Assembly (NCBI GenBank): GCA_022818135.1
Contig: JAFMSR010000019.1
Location: 30,989,679-31,053,678, forward strand
Reading direction: 5' to 3'
Source of the DNA: Saxidomus purpurata
Lineage: Eukaryota; Mollusca; Bivalvia; Venerida; Veneridae
DNA length: 64,000 bases
The position numbers and the translations under genes were made by a program. The notes under the pieces are model-generated. The model saw nothing but the letters and a program-made list of their open reading frames with translations, was not told the origin of the DNA and ran no database searches. Of the stretch, positions 11,786-23,900 are shown in pieces. The number at the start of each line of letters is the position of its first letter. Positions within the stretch are counted from its first letter, which is position 1.

Positions 11786-13572
11786 GGAGCAGGGTTGATG
11801 TCCAAAAGACCAACACAACTTGATATGAACTAATTTGAACTATTTTGAAACCTACGTGATGTAAACATCTACATAAAAATCATGTTCCGTAGAGTTATAC
11901 ACACACAAAACATTTTAGTCACTGATATGCTCGGAAAACATGTTATATTTAGCTACCATTAACCCGAAGAATCTAGATAACAAGGTGAGCTATTTGGTCG
12001 TCCGATGTCCGTCGACAGGTCATAATTTAGGTATTGATCAGATGATGTGTCTTTATTATTTCTACATCTATGTGGAGGGCCAAAGCTAGGTTACAAGAGA
12101 ACTAAAAGGATGACAGTGTGAACACCTTACAGGCCATAACCTTTTTCGGCGTAGCCATAAATAAAATGGGCTTCGACCTACCTTTTGGACCAATTAAATG
12201 TTACGAATGGAAGCGCGGTGAATGGAATTTGTAAACGACCTTGTTTAAGTTTATACTAATTTCTTTTAGCCGATCAAGAAAGCTTAAGCTTCGATGTCTT
12301 ATATCTAAGAAAACTCAGTATGGTGTCATATGTACGCTTGGTGGGGTCCAAACGCACGTTTATACCCTGCTCCTTGTTGATCCAAGCGGTTCATACTCAA
12401 TGACCTCGGCTAAACGCCGTTTATCGCCTAAGGATGTTGCTTGTTTAAAAAATGATAAATACAACTTGCATTTCATCAAGCCATCCACAGACAGCTCTAA
12501 AATGGAGACTTCAAATTTTCAAAGAACTACTTCCTAGGGTACAACGACCCGAAAGTACTTGTTGACAGTGTCACACCGTACTGCAAATCATTTCCGACGG
12601 CGAATTTGCGCATAATGACGTCGTCGTTATTTTTCCGCCGCTATTGAACTGGTCGTCCTAAACCTACTTTTTAAATCGAAATAACATGTATTTTTTTTCT
12701 CTACTCTGTAAGTATCAATGCTTAAACGTGTGTGATACTCACAGTAAACAAGCAACTAAGCTTGATAAACTTGAAGAGAAGACTATGCGGTTACATGTGA
12801 AATACCAAAATACTACCGACAAAGATCTACCCGAGAAACAGTCTTACAACAGTAATGCCTTACAACATATGTATTTACGTATATCATTTGATTATGACGT
12901 GTATTAGGAGGAAATTTTGTAAATTAATTCAATAAACAGGTTGTATATTGTGTATTTCTTTGTAAAGTGTTGAGATTGTATATTGAAGCATTCAACTATT
13001 TTCCACGGATCTGAACTTGCTATTTTTAAATCAAGACTCACCGTGCCGACCGCATGCAGTGTTAGTATTCTAATTTGCTACATTCTCTATCTGCCAGAAT
13101 TGACATGATTTGAAATACAATTTTGACATAGATATAATAATTTCAAATATTTATTTCCTATCCATAGAGAATTTAAAATCTTACTGCAATTAAGTATATA
13201 GTGCAGAACACCAAAGTTACAAAGTATCTGTAGTGAAACCTTTAGCTATTGACATACCTTTTCAACGAATATTTGAAGCATTGCATTTTTTGGGCATATT
13301 TGCGACAAAAAAATAAACTTATACATTTGTCTCATATTAATCTGGAAGTATCTTTGCACGGACAATCTCGCTCATCCGTTCAATAGTAATACAGTTTGGA
13401 TACGAACGATACACAACCGAAAATATAAATGATACTGATACGAACAGCATTAAAACGTGTGTATCGCCAATATCATTTACATAATCATGCATACCTTTGC
13501 ACTGCTTTAACATTGTAATCAGGTGTTCATCAACTACTTTATTATGTACTAACACGTAACTAAAGATTTAAT
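11786..13572. other. Intergenic DNA without recognised genes
   Basis: The longest frame is 12241-12537 (98 codons, plus). It has no domain, signal peptide or compositional pattern I can name and no neighbouring exon, so I leave it uncalled. The remainder is AT-rich and unremarkable. Confidence 0.4.
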
Positions 13573-14020
13573 TGTGCGCTGACATAAAAAAATGAAATAA
13601 AAAACCTTAACTTAAATTTACGATTCAGTAAATACTTTTTGGAATCGGGGATAAATACTATTTCTAACGCACTATCGACGTAACGTCCTTTCTGATTGGT
13701 TACGTCATTTAAATTTGCGACTATTAAATAGCGTAAATATAGTCGCAAAAATCGAACGGCGTTTTTATTATCGCATTTAAACATATTGTGCGTTAGAAAA
13801 GGGTTAACTATTTAGTGATTTTGACATTTGCGCGCGCCGTATATACTGTTTCAATGGTCGCAAACAGCTTTAACAGCTCCGGCTAACGCCGTCGCCGTTA
13901 AGAAAAGTTTCGGACCCGTATATACAGTCGCAAATATCAAACTTACAAAACAGTTAACCCTATAATACCGTGCGTTGACATAAAAAATGAAAACACTTAA
14001 CGTACTGGTGGGACGGTTGT
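13573..14020. repeat. M4 palindromic element nested in a second repeat
   Basis: An inverted pair starts AAGGGTTAACTATTTAGTG near 13797 and ends ACAAAACAGTTAACCCT near 13963, enclosing a GC-richer centre. On either side sit similar sequences (GCGCTGACATAAAAAAATGA at 13576 and GCGTTGACATAAAAAATGA at 13973), which suggests M4 inserted into, or is the core of, a larger repeat. A related stretch occurs at 15075-15135. Confidence 0.5.
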
Positions 14021-15299
14021 GTTGGCATGTGTACATTAAGTTTTAAATTAATGAAATGAAGTGAAATACCGAAATTTTCACTCCAAGACGCGAAAATGAT
14101 TACTCAAAAGTCCAAGACGTGAAAGTGATCACTCATTTATTCTGTGGCCTTCTGTTCAACTAATAAGTAGGATTTGAAATGCTCAATTAAAAGAGACCGA
14201 ACTCCTCAAATCCAAGACGTTAAAATGTGAACTAGAGATTGAGGTTATTGTCAAGGAAATCAAAACTTGTGTTTCAGATTGCAAATTTGTAAATGAACTT
14301 GCAATAATACAGCGCTCAAAATGTAGTACTAAAGAGCTATAGTTTTGTTTGAAGAAATTATTGTCAGTCATAATTTTATTCATGTTTGTTGAAAGCTCGG
14401 CAAACCACTGATGTATGAGGTTTGTTGCGTACAACCACTACAGTAGTAGTTTTACTTCTGTGATACAACTCTGTATATTCAAGTACTCACGAGTACTTTT
14501 AATTTATTTCACTTTTTTATTGACTTTGTACAATCACTAAAGTTTGACAATAATCATTTAAACTTTGTCATCCTTTATAATTAGCCATATTTTTTTTAAA
14601 TCTGCTGCGAATGTAAATGCCAAATGTAGAATAAACATTTTAACCAAATACGGCAAACACGAAGCACGCTTCTATACATAGTAATTTAACAGCAGTATAT
14701 GAGAGCTCGCGTATACTGTTCTATCCAGTGATTGAAAGTTTATCGGTGTCATACATTTTTCCGATAATTGATAAAGGTTAAAAACTGCCGGTATGCTAAT
14801 TTATGTAAAATATACACAGTCTGAAGCAGAAAATTGAACACTTTTGTGGCATGTTGATTATATGTCGGTAATGAATTGCATTTCTGCGAACATACAATTT
14901 AATATCAGGGATTTCAAAGGCAAATATACTGTAGATATTACTCCGCTTAGAACTATTTCTTTCATCGGAGTTGCCTTTGTTTTTTGGAACTCTGTAACAC
15001 CAAATCCGTTTGTATATTGTTCTGTTCAATTATGTTCTGTTCTGTTCCCTCTGGAACGGCTGTCTTTCAGCAACCGTCCCAAAAATGAAATAAAAATCCT
15101 TAACTTGAATTAATAATTCAGTAACGGGGATGAATATTACATACTATCTGTGAAAAATAAACCATATTCATGTGTTGTCCGATAAAAATGACAATTATAA
15201 AAAAACTCTGAAATTGATATTTTAGTATTTACATGTGACTTATACGCTATTTGTAGACATAGCAAAATTACGAAAAATGTACAAATATACAACCATGGT
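14021..15299. other. AT-rich intergenic DNA
   Basis: A short direct duplication (CCAAGACGCGAAAATGATTA and CCAAGACGTGAAAGTGATCA, 14083-14135, with a third version at 14213) is present. No coding feature is recognised. The overlapping opposite-strand frames near 14800-15110 look like chance. Confidence 0.4.
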
Positions 15300-16155
15300 T
15301 TCCTTACATCAGAAGTCACAACCTGGTGAGACTCCATAAAGAGGGTCTTGTGGAGCAGTGGTGTAGTGATTAAGGTGTCTGCCGCCAATCCCGGAGGTTG
15401 CGGGTTCGAGCCCCACTGGGGTCACGACCGTACCTCCTCATATCACACCGGTACTGCTTTTGCCAGGAAGCGGACTCGATATTGACTCGATAAGCTTAAA
15501 ACTTTCTTCACAATCGAGCTTAAATAAATTAGTATAAACTAAACTAAGAGGGTCTGGTTATTATTAAGATTGAAAGAAGAATTACGTTTGGCCACATAGC
15601 CCTTCATCTTGTCCCAAACAAGTTCGGCAGTGACTTGGGGGAGACGGTGAACCTTGTGACCAGCTTCCATAGCAAGCACATCGATGATGTACTTCGGACG
15701 AGGCGCGTTCCTTCGGATAATTTCTAACAGTTCAGCCTTTAACATGTCTTCAGTATAGTCTAATCCTTTGTCATGCAGCCATTGTTTTTATGTCGTCTTT
15801 TCTAGTCGCTAATGTCGGTGATTTAGAATCGTCTGTCTTAGCTGAGTGGTAAGGTGCATTGTCAATGACAATTGTGCTCGGTCCTCGTAAAACAGGGAGG
15901 TAAGTATGTTTCAATCAGTTGAAAAAAATGTTCAATGGTTCATTTCCGAGTAATAATCACCAGTTTCACTGGATGCAATGAACATTTCCCAACCTACTTG
16001 AATCAAGCCTACGCCCCTGCAGTCAGCATCAAGCACAGTAAGGTCCTTGCCTTTACCAAAGTGTGCACACTTGCTACATGCACACCTTTGATGTGAGTCA
16101 ACGATTATTCCATACAGTATTATTCCATACTGTTCAGTAGTAACGGTTAACAATA
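15300..16155 (-). pseudogene. Degenerate Tc1/mariner (IS630-like) DDE transposase
   Basis: On the minus strand, pieces of a DDE endonuclease domain run from about 16153 to 15300. The first piece contains DADCRGVGLIQVGWEMF and SSETGDYYSEMNH. Then, in another frame, comes GPSTIVIDNAPYHSAKTDD, whose IDNAPYHS is the second catalytic Asp block of the IS630/Tc1/mariner group. A third piece has LLEIIRRNAPRPKYI and ELVWDKMKGYVAKRN, with Glu of ELVW as the third catalytic residue; the usual Asn-Pro-Ile lead-in before it is deleted. Frames change at least twice and stops interrupt, so the gene is dead. The C-terminal piece (KTLFMESHQVV) lies beyond an inserted SINE-B. No terminal inverted repeats were found. 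Confidence 0.8.
15349..15546 (+). repeat. SINE-B, tRNA-headed, with 9-bp target duplication
   Basis: The head carries an A-box-like GGTGTAGTGATTAAGGTG and a B-box GGGTTCGAGCCC at 15402-15413. The body ends AATCGAGCTTAAATAAATTA. The duplication AGAGGGTCT is at 15340-15348 and 15547-15555, inside the transposase pseudogene. A second, minus-strand copy is at 32470-32648. Confidence 0.85.
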
Positions 16156-17451
16156 AAGCACAAAACGAAACAGTAATGCAGACATAAAAGACGCCGCAAA
16201 CGATGTTTTTCCATTTTAATAGCTCTCCGTATTAGTATTAGTGATTGGATAGTTTTTCATACACTATTATCTACTTATAATGAGCGAATGCATAGACGGA
16301 ATCATTCATGATTATTTGAAATATAAGAAAAACAGCATATTTACTATTATCCCTTGTATCGCACAGAAGCAGTTTTAACTACATTCATGCATAAAATCTA
16401 ACTTTACATCACAATAACATACATTACTTTATAAGTTATTTCAAGTTATATCAACAATCTATTAACAAAAATAAAATTTATTTTTTTTCTTATTTTATTG
16501 TATGTATTAAGGAGTTTAAATTGCGGAAATGCTTTTGATTTACATATCTTTTCTCGAAGTTTGTGTACAAATCAAAGTTCATGCCCTGGAGTCCTCGAAT
16601 GTAGAAAAATTAGGTGTTTAATTTTAATTTTTGGCAAAGCTATTCATAGACTCGCGTCCATGGATTAAATTTATTTTGCATTCCAAATACTCGGCACCGC
16701 CTCCTGGCGAATCATATAAAGGTAGGGATGTTTATTTTGTTGAATTCGTGGTCAGTTTCAATAGGGTTTACACAGAGTTAACAGTAGGCGATGCAGTCAA
16801 ACAAAAGGAATGATTATAAACTACAGATGCTATAATTTGTATAAAATCGTCCTAAGTTAAATTCTTTATGACGTTTAAAACAAGGTCACGTTTGGCTTAA
16901 AACAATGTCACTTAGTCCAATCAGAGATGGAGCTGTGAAAATTTTAAATGACATGTTTTGTCCGAAATTTGAGATGACCATACCGCTAGTAATTTTCATG
17001 ATTATCCCTAGGTCAAGACCGAAACAGGATCACAGCGTGCCATAAACTATGTTACTTAGATCAGTTGATGTATTGTTACGCTAAAATTGGTAGAGATATG
17101 GTAGACCACAAAAAAGAAGTGTATGTCTCAAGGAGTAATGAAAAGAAAACTGCTGTTAACATTCAAAGTGTTATAGGGACCTGTAGTAGTTTAGCTTTTT
17201 GTGGGATATATCGGTTAGCATCATGGCTTCTGTATAGATCTGTAGGAAAACAATGTACTGTATTTCTGAAAATTTGTGCTATGTATGGGGCGGAGCTTAA
17301 AAGTGTGATCTATGTATAATAGAGAACATGATCTATCTACAAAACAGAAAAGTAGAGTACATTAAATTTAAATGTCCCTTTTTATAGCAATACATATCAT
17401 TTTCATAAAGACACGGTTATAAATTGTCAAACACTCATGATAATATATACA
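16156..17451. other. Intergenic DNA
   Basis: No supported gene. Frames at 16631-16813 and 17065-17319 (plus) have no recognisable domain and no flanking splice pattern. The sequence just right of 16155 should be the transposase N-terminal half but is not recognisable. Confidence 0.4.
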
Positions 17452-17602
17452 TGTGTCACAGGGTGAGAAAAATGTGCAGCCAGACCGGGGCTCGAAACCG
17501 GGGCCTTTCGCTTACAGGGCGAATGCTCTTACCGACTGAGCTACCGGGCCGCTTACACATATACTCCCCAATTGTGAACTAAGTCCGAACCGTGACACAT
17601 AC
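17452..17602 (-). repeat. tRNA-like element (tRNA-derived SINE or tRNA pseudogene)
   Basis: On the minus strand, about 17550-17488 looks like a tRNA: A-box TAGCTCAGTCGGTAAGAGC, anticodon stem TTCGC/GCGAA around a CCTGTAA loop (TGT in the anticodon place, Thr-like), and B-box-like GGTTTCGAGCCCC. The acceptor stem does not pair well and the T arm has an extra base. The unit is edged by a short inverted ATGTGTCAC / GTGACACAT at 17452 and 17592. I therefore prefer a short tRNA-derived mobile element over a working tRNA gene. Confidence 0.6.
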
Positions 17603-17863
17603 ATTATGAAATACGAGCAATCAACTTTTGAAGATATGCCTTTTTGCATAACTTAAGAAAAAAATGAATAAAATTAAACGTTAAGCTTTATACTCATTGT
17701 TAATTTAAAGGCCTAATTTGTGTGTGCTGTGTATAATTTGTTGTGATATATGTTTTACTAAGTCATCATACAGATATCTGATAATTTCACAATTGTTGTT
17801 TTTTTCGTTTAACAAACCTATAAACCCAGTGGCTAAGGTTGTAGGGTGCTCATGCGGAAAGTC
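17603..17863. other. AT-rich spacer before the satellite array
   Basis: No feature recognised. It ends with CATGCGGAAAGTC directly against the TTAA that opens the array. Confidence 0.4.
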
Positions 17864-20400
17864 TTAAAGCTGCTCATTCACAGTTTCCGGTAAAGCTGCT
17901 CGATCATACATGTAGTTTCCGGTTTAGCTGCTCGTTCACAATGTCCGGTAAAGCTGCTCGTTCATAGTGTCCGGTAAAGCTGCTCGTTCACAGTTTCAAG
18001 TAAAGCTGCTCGTTCACAGTTTCCGGTAAAGCTGCTCGTTCATAGTTTCAAGTAAAGCTGCTCGTTCACAGTTTCCGGTAAAGCTGCTCGTTCATAGTTT
18101 CAAGTAAAGCTGCTCGTTCACAGTGTCCGGTAAAGCTGCTCGTTCATAGTTTCAAGTAAAGCTGCTCGTTCACAGTTTCCGGTAAAGCTGCTCGTTCATA
18201 GTTTCAAGTAAAGCTGCTCGTTCACAGTGTCCGGTAAAGCTGCTCGTTCATAGTGTCCGGTAAAGCTGCTCGTTCATAGTGTCCGGTAAAGCTGCTCGTT
18301 CACAGTTTCAAGTAAAGCTGCTCGTTCACAGTGTCCGGTAAAGCTGCTCGTTCACAGTGTCCGGTAAAGCTGCTCGTTCATAGTGTCCGGTAAAGCTGCT
18401 CGTTCACAGTTTCAAGTAAAGCTGCTCGTTCACAGTGTCCGGTAAAGCTGCTCGTTCACAGTGTCCGGTAAAGCTGCTCGTTCACAGTGTCCGGTAAAGC
18501 TGCTCGTTCACAGTGTCCGGTAAAGCTGCTCGTTCATAGTGTCCGGTAAAGCTGCTCGTTCACAGTTTCAAGTAAAGCTGCTCGTTCACAGTTTCCGGTA
18601 AAGCTGCTCGTTCATAGTTTCAAGTAAAGCTGCTCGTTCACAGTTTCCGGTAAAGCTGCTCGTTCATAGTTTCAAGTAAAGCTGCTCGTTCACAGTGTCC
18701 GGTAAAGCTGCTCGTTCATAGTGTCCGGTAAGGCTGCTCGTTCATAGTGTCCGGTAAAGCTGCTCGTTCACAGTTTCAAGTAAAGCTGCTCGTTCACAGT
18801 TTCAAGTAAAGCTGCTCGTTCACAGTTTCCGGTAAAGCTGCTCGTTCATAGTGTCCGGTAAAGCTGCTCGTTCATAGTTTCCGGTAAAGCTGCTCGTTCA
18901 CAGTGTCCGGTAAAGCTGCTCGTTCACAGTGTCCGGTAAAGCTGCTCGTTCATAGTGTCCGGTAAAGCTGCTCGTTCATAGTTTCCGGTAAAGCTGCTCG
19001 TTCATAGTGTCCGGTAAAGCTGCTCGTTCACAGTGTCCGGTAAAGCTGCTCGTTCATAGTGTCCGGTAAAGCTGCTCGTTCATAGTTTCAGGTAAAGCTG
19101 CTCGTTCACAGTGTCCGGTAAAGCTGCTCGTTCATAGTTTCAAGTAAAGCTGCTCGTTCATAGTGTCCGGTAAAGCTGCTCGTTCATAGTTTCAAGTAAA
19201 GCTGCTCGTTCACAGTGTCCGGTAAAGCTGCTCGTTCACAGTGTCCGGTAAAGCTGCTCGTTCACAGTTTCCGGTAAAGCTGCTCGTTCACAGTGTCCGG
19301 TAAAGCTGCTCGTTCACAGTGTCCGGTAAAGCTGCTCGTTCATAGTTTCCGGTAAAGCTGCTCGTTCACAGTGTCCGGTAAAGCTGTTCGTTCACAGTGT
19401 CCGGTAAAGCTGCTCGTTCACAGTGTCCGGTAAAGCTGCTCGTTCACAGTTTCCGGTAAAGCTGCTCGTTCATAGTGTCCGGTAAAGCTGCTCGTTCATA
19501 GTTTCCGGTAAAGCTGCTCGTTCATAGTTTCCAGTAAAGCTGCTCGTTCACAGTTTCCTGTAAAGCTGCTCGTTCATAGTTTCCGGTAAAGCTGCTCGTT
19601 CATAGTTTCCGGTAAAGCTGCTCGTTCATAGTGTCCGGTAAAGCTGCTCGTTCACAGTGTCCGGTAAAGCTGCTCGTTCACAGTGTCCGGTAAAGCTGCT
19701 CGTTCACAGTGTCCGGTAAAGCTGCTCGTTCACAGTGTCCGGTAAAGCTGCTCGTTCATAGTTTCCGGTAAAGCTGCTCGTTCATAGTTTCAAGTAAAGC
19801 TGCTCGTTCACAGTTTCCGGTAAAGCTGCTCGTTCACAGTTTCCGGTAAAGCTGCTCGTTCACAGTTTCCGGTAAAGCTGCTCGTTCACAGTGTCCGGTA
19901 AAGCTGCTCGTTCACAGTGTCCGGTAAAGCGCTCGTTCAAGTTCCGGTAAAGCTGCTCGTTCATAGTTTCCAGTAAAGCTGCTCGTTCACAGTTTCAAGT
20001 AAAGCTGCTCGTTCACAGTTTCCGTAAAGCTGCTCGTTCACAGTGTCCGGTAAAGCTGCTCGTTCACAGTGTCCGGTAAAGCTGCTCGTTCACAGTGTCC
20101 GGTAAAGCTGCTCGTTCACAGTGTCCGGTAAAGCTGCTCGTTCACAGTGTCCGGTAAAGCTGCTCGTTCACAGTGTCCGGTAAAGCTGCTCGTTCATAGT
20201 TTCAAGTAAAGCTGCTCGTTCACAGTTTCAAGTAAAGCTGCTCGTTCACAGTTTCAAGTAAAGCTGCTCGTTCACAGTGTCCGGTAAAGCTGCTCGTTCA
20301 CAGTGTCCGGTAAAGCTGCTCGTTCACAGTGTCCGGTAAAGCTGCTCGTTCACAGTTTCCGGTAAAGCTGCTCGTTCATAGTTTCCTGTATAGCTGTTAA
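17864..20400 (+). repeat. 26-bp satellite array, about 97 monomers, derived from the M2 element terminus
   Basis: The unit is TAAAGCTGCTCGTTCACAGT followed by TTCCGG (26 bp). Variation is mostly limited to CACAG/CATAG, GTGTCCGG/GTTTCCGG and a GTTTCAAG form. Monomers with indels cluster near 19930-20030. The first unit reads TTAAAGCTGCTCATTCACAG and the array closes at TAGCTG then TTAA (20397-20400), so TTAA bounds both sides. The monomer closely matches the M2 terminal inverted repeat; compare the reverse complement of 44292-44322 (TTAAAGCTGCTCGCTCACAG followed by TTTCTGGT). The array itself is not coding. Confidence 0.93.
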
Positions 20401-20948
20401 AGTGATACGACAAGCTGTGCGAAAAGTCTTGCATTGTCTGCTCGTAAGACAGGTCGTAGAAAATCATAGATAATCTTGGGTGTCCACGTTTCAAACTGCT
20501 AATGCTCTTGTGACCAATTGTGTCGCCAGTCAGCAATAAGTCAAAGACGACAGGGCTTACATTTCTAAGCTGACATTGCTGGTAAGAACACACTACCATG
20601 CCAAGACCACCTGTGTGATACACTCACACGGTGGCTGTGACTGGAGCAATGGAATCTCTGCCAAAAGCTGAGTTACAGTGGGGCTGTATATCAGAGTATT
20701 GCATATAAAAGTAACTTTTAGCAGTGGTATTTATATCATATTCTGATATATGTATAAAACATATCTGGTCATAGTTTGCAGATGTTGTCTGTTGGCACAT
20801 AAGAGCGATACAATAATCTTAAATTGAAAAAAAAACATTTTAGAAGGTAATAAGTTAATATGCAAATAATATATTTTCACGTTTAAAGTATAAATATACA
20901 TTGCAGCCATTCTCCAGTAGGACCAAAAGTTTAAAGTAACAGTCAATA
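20401..20948. other. Upstream region of transporter copy 1
   Basis: This separates the satellite array from the start codon at 20949. A minus-strand frame (20623-20324) has 70-odd codons of mixed composition before running into the satellite; I recognise no family in it. No clear core-promoter motif could be fixed. The last about 70 bases should contain the 5'-UTR of the transporter. Confidence 0.4.
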
Positions 20949-23900
20949 ATGGCGAAACTTAGAACAAACATGGACGTCAGCGAAAACAACCTGGAACTTC
21001 TCAGAGGAGGTAATTCTTTTGATAAGTTACTAGCTTGAATAAAAAGTGGAATCCGTTGCTGGTACCGATTGCCTTATCTTCGTAGAAATTATTGTAGGCT
21101 ATCAATGAAAGCTGAAAAATAAATTAATGTTATGTTGCAGTTACCTGTTCATTCTCTTAATATATAAAATATGTTGTTAATATTATGAAAGCTTGCAATA
21201 AAAATATTCACATGTTATATTACCTTGGACCAATAAGATCAGTCTAACAGACATTATTGTACCAGGAATAACGAGTCCTGCTGAAGACCAAATTCAACCT
21301 TTTTCATATGTGTTGCTTTCAAATACAAAAATGTATATGTCATTAGCTTACAGAATTGGTCGAGCCAGCATTTGAATTTTAACTTCTATTCAAGATTTCA
21401 TATATTATAGCAAACATTTTTTGCACAAGCACAGCACCAAAACTTTTTCAAACAATTTGATGATTTTGTAGACATTTTACATTTCTTCTAGTCAGCAAAA
21501 TATACGGGTTAGCATCTTACAATTTAAGGGAGCAGCGAAGATGATAGCAAGACTGCAAAAGAATCTACTATAGAAATTGTAGACGACGACCTTACACCGG
21601 ATCATATACTGATAGAACTGGGAGGATGCGGAGTGTTCCAAATGCTGATGGCGTTAATTGTACAGTCTATGAAGACTGGTGTATGCTGGGGAATGGGAGG
21701 AAACGCCTTTTTTGCTTACGTTCCAAAATGGCGCTGTATAGATTATTATGACAACTCAAGTATGTTCATTAGCGACTCGATAAGCGCCCTTCCGTCGAAT
21801 AATGCCACTCCTGTTGAGGAATATTGGAATAAAAAATGTCTGACGGTATCCGGGGAAAAGTGTACAAACTTTGAGTTTGACAAGAGTATTCATACCCTTG
21901 TTAGTGAGGTAACATTTTGTTTGATTTTATTTATTACCATATGTTTAGCTCTGCAATATTTTATTTATGAAATAGTATCCATTCCAGCGGTGTTCATCGT
22001 CTGATAAACAATGATTTAGTTCTGATGCGCGGTAATTAACCAAGAAGGCCTGATTGGTTTATAACCGAGCATTAGTACGACAAAAGTTTTTTGACGATAA
22101 CAGCGCTGAAAAGGGATATTATTTCGATACTAACATGACCTGATATTACGAAAGGCGAATACATTTAATGGGTTATTTTCGACGTGGATATTTGTGTAAC
22201 GTCACGTGGCATAAACTGACATCATGATTGATGTCATGCCGGCCTCTACGTAAAGACATTGTGAATCGCATAATAGTTTTACTATTCTTTGTATGCAGAG
22301 ACAAAATCGTGAGTCATGTAAGAATACGTCAATAAATAAGATGCAGTTAACATATTTGCGTATATTCAATAAATTAATATACAATATTTTGTGTTTAAAA
22401 TCATTATTGAATATTTTCAGTTTGATCTGGTGTGCGACAATTCATGGGTTACAGCAACTATCACATCAATTCAAATGTTTGGAATGATGGCAGGTTCCAT
22501 TTTAGTGGGTCACCTATCAGATCTTTTCGGCAGGAAGCGACCATTTATATCATCTATGGGCATTTTGTTCGTTTTTCATCTTGTTAGTTACTTTTCCGTC
22601 AACTGGCAGATGTTTGCAGCTGGGAGATTCTTTATAGGTAATTAAGGAGACTTAAGTTGGTAAGAATTATTTCCCTTCTAGGATTAAGGCAAAGGAAGAC
22701 CAAATGTGCAACTTGATCTGATCGATTGGAATCCTTTGAGTTTATCGTTGTTTCTTATATATATCCTTAGTTTGACATTTCTTATTTCTGTGTTTGTCAA
22801 ACATGTCCTCTTTGTCACAATTTATACGATAAGGTATCACATGAAAAAATGTATGCAATGAAAGATGATCGAAGTATAAGTATACCGTTGCTGTATTTGA
22901 TGTGACTACACGTTAATATCAAATCTGAAAAGTAGACAGAAAATTGTGGGTTTTGACCCAGATTAAAATCAAAGTTTATATTTTCGCAACACATATTTTT
23001 TCTTTTAACCTTTAACCTTCATGTAAAATATATTTGTTTCCATTAATTGTTGGTGTTTCCTTCGAAATTTCACTAAGAATTTGCCGATTTTTTATTTCCA
23101 AGTATACATATTTTTGACAGCAATCTTACATAACATTTATGTACTTAATGCATTTGAATAGCATACCTTCTGTATAATAAAATAGTCCGAGGTCAAAATC
23201 AAAATGAAATTTCTACAATAAAACTTTGTCTTTTGGCGTTTGTCTTATAACTCTTTTCCTGCCCGGTGGAAATTATTGACTTTTCCCATAAATTGCTACA
23301 AGTGCAGCTCTGTACACTGATTGATATTTTGCTAAAACTTAATAAAAGAGGAGAGACATTTTATTGATGAAATAGTAACATATTGAATCACTGGACTTTC
23401 AAAAAACAGCTATCAGTGCAGTAGGTATGTGTAAGAAGAAATTTTCAAAATTTAACAAAAAATTTGTCTGTCCTGTTTTGTTACGGAAAAAGGTCTTCGT
23501 AGTGTAATTTGTTGAATATGGACATATGTGTTGTACAATTAAATTTTTCTCCTGTATTTTAGGAATAGGATCCGCTTTTTTCCTGAGTATCTACTGCACC
23601 TTCCAAGGCGAATATACGCTCTCTAAATGGCGTTCGACTGCCATAAGTTTTCCATCATGGGCAGTACAACTTTGCCTATTTACACTGTTTACTTGGCTGC
23701 TTCACGACTGGGAATATATCACATTGATGATATCTCTTGGATCACTGGCATTTATGTCATCATGGTTGTAAGTGAAAGCCTTACATCAATACTGCGATAC
23801 GAATTCGCGACAATTATAGACAAATAATTCAACGTATATAATATATAGATCTAATAGCAATTGTTGCAAAACAACTTAATTGAAAGGTTGCTTGGCGTAA

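Noticed and set aside
12241..12537. 98-codon open frame
   Set aside because: No domain, no splice context, no codon pattern; probably chance.
17488..17550. Functional tRNA-Thr gene
   Set aside because: The acceptor stem does not pair, the T arm has an extra base, and the unit has inverted edges, so a tRNA-derived repeat is more likely.
17864..20400. CRISPR-like array
   Set aside because: There are no unique spacers; the unit is a contiguous 26-bp tandem repeat in a eukaryotic genome.
20324..20623. 99-codon minus frame beside the satellite
   Set aside because: Its C-terminal part is satellite sequence and the rest matches no family I know.
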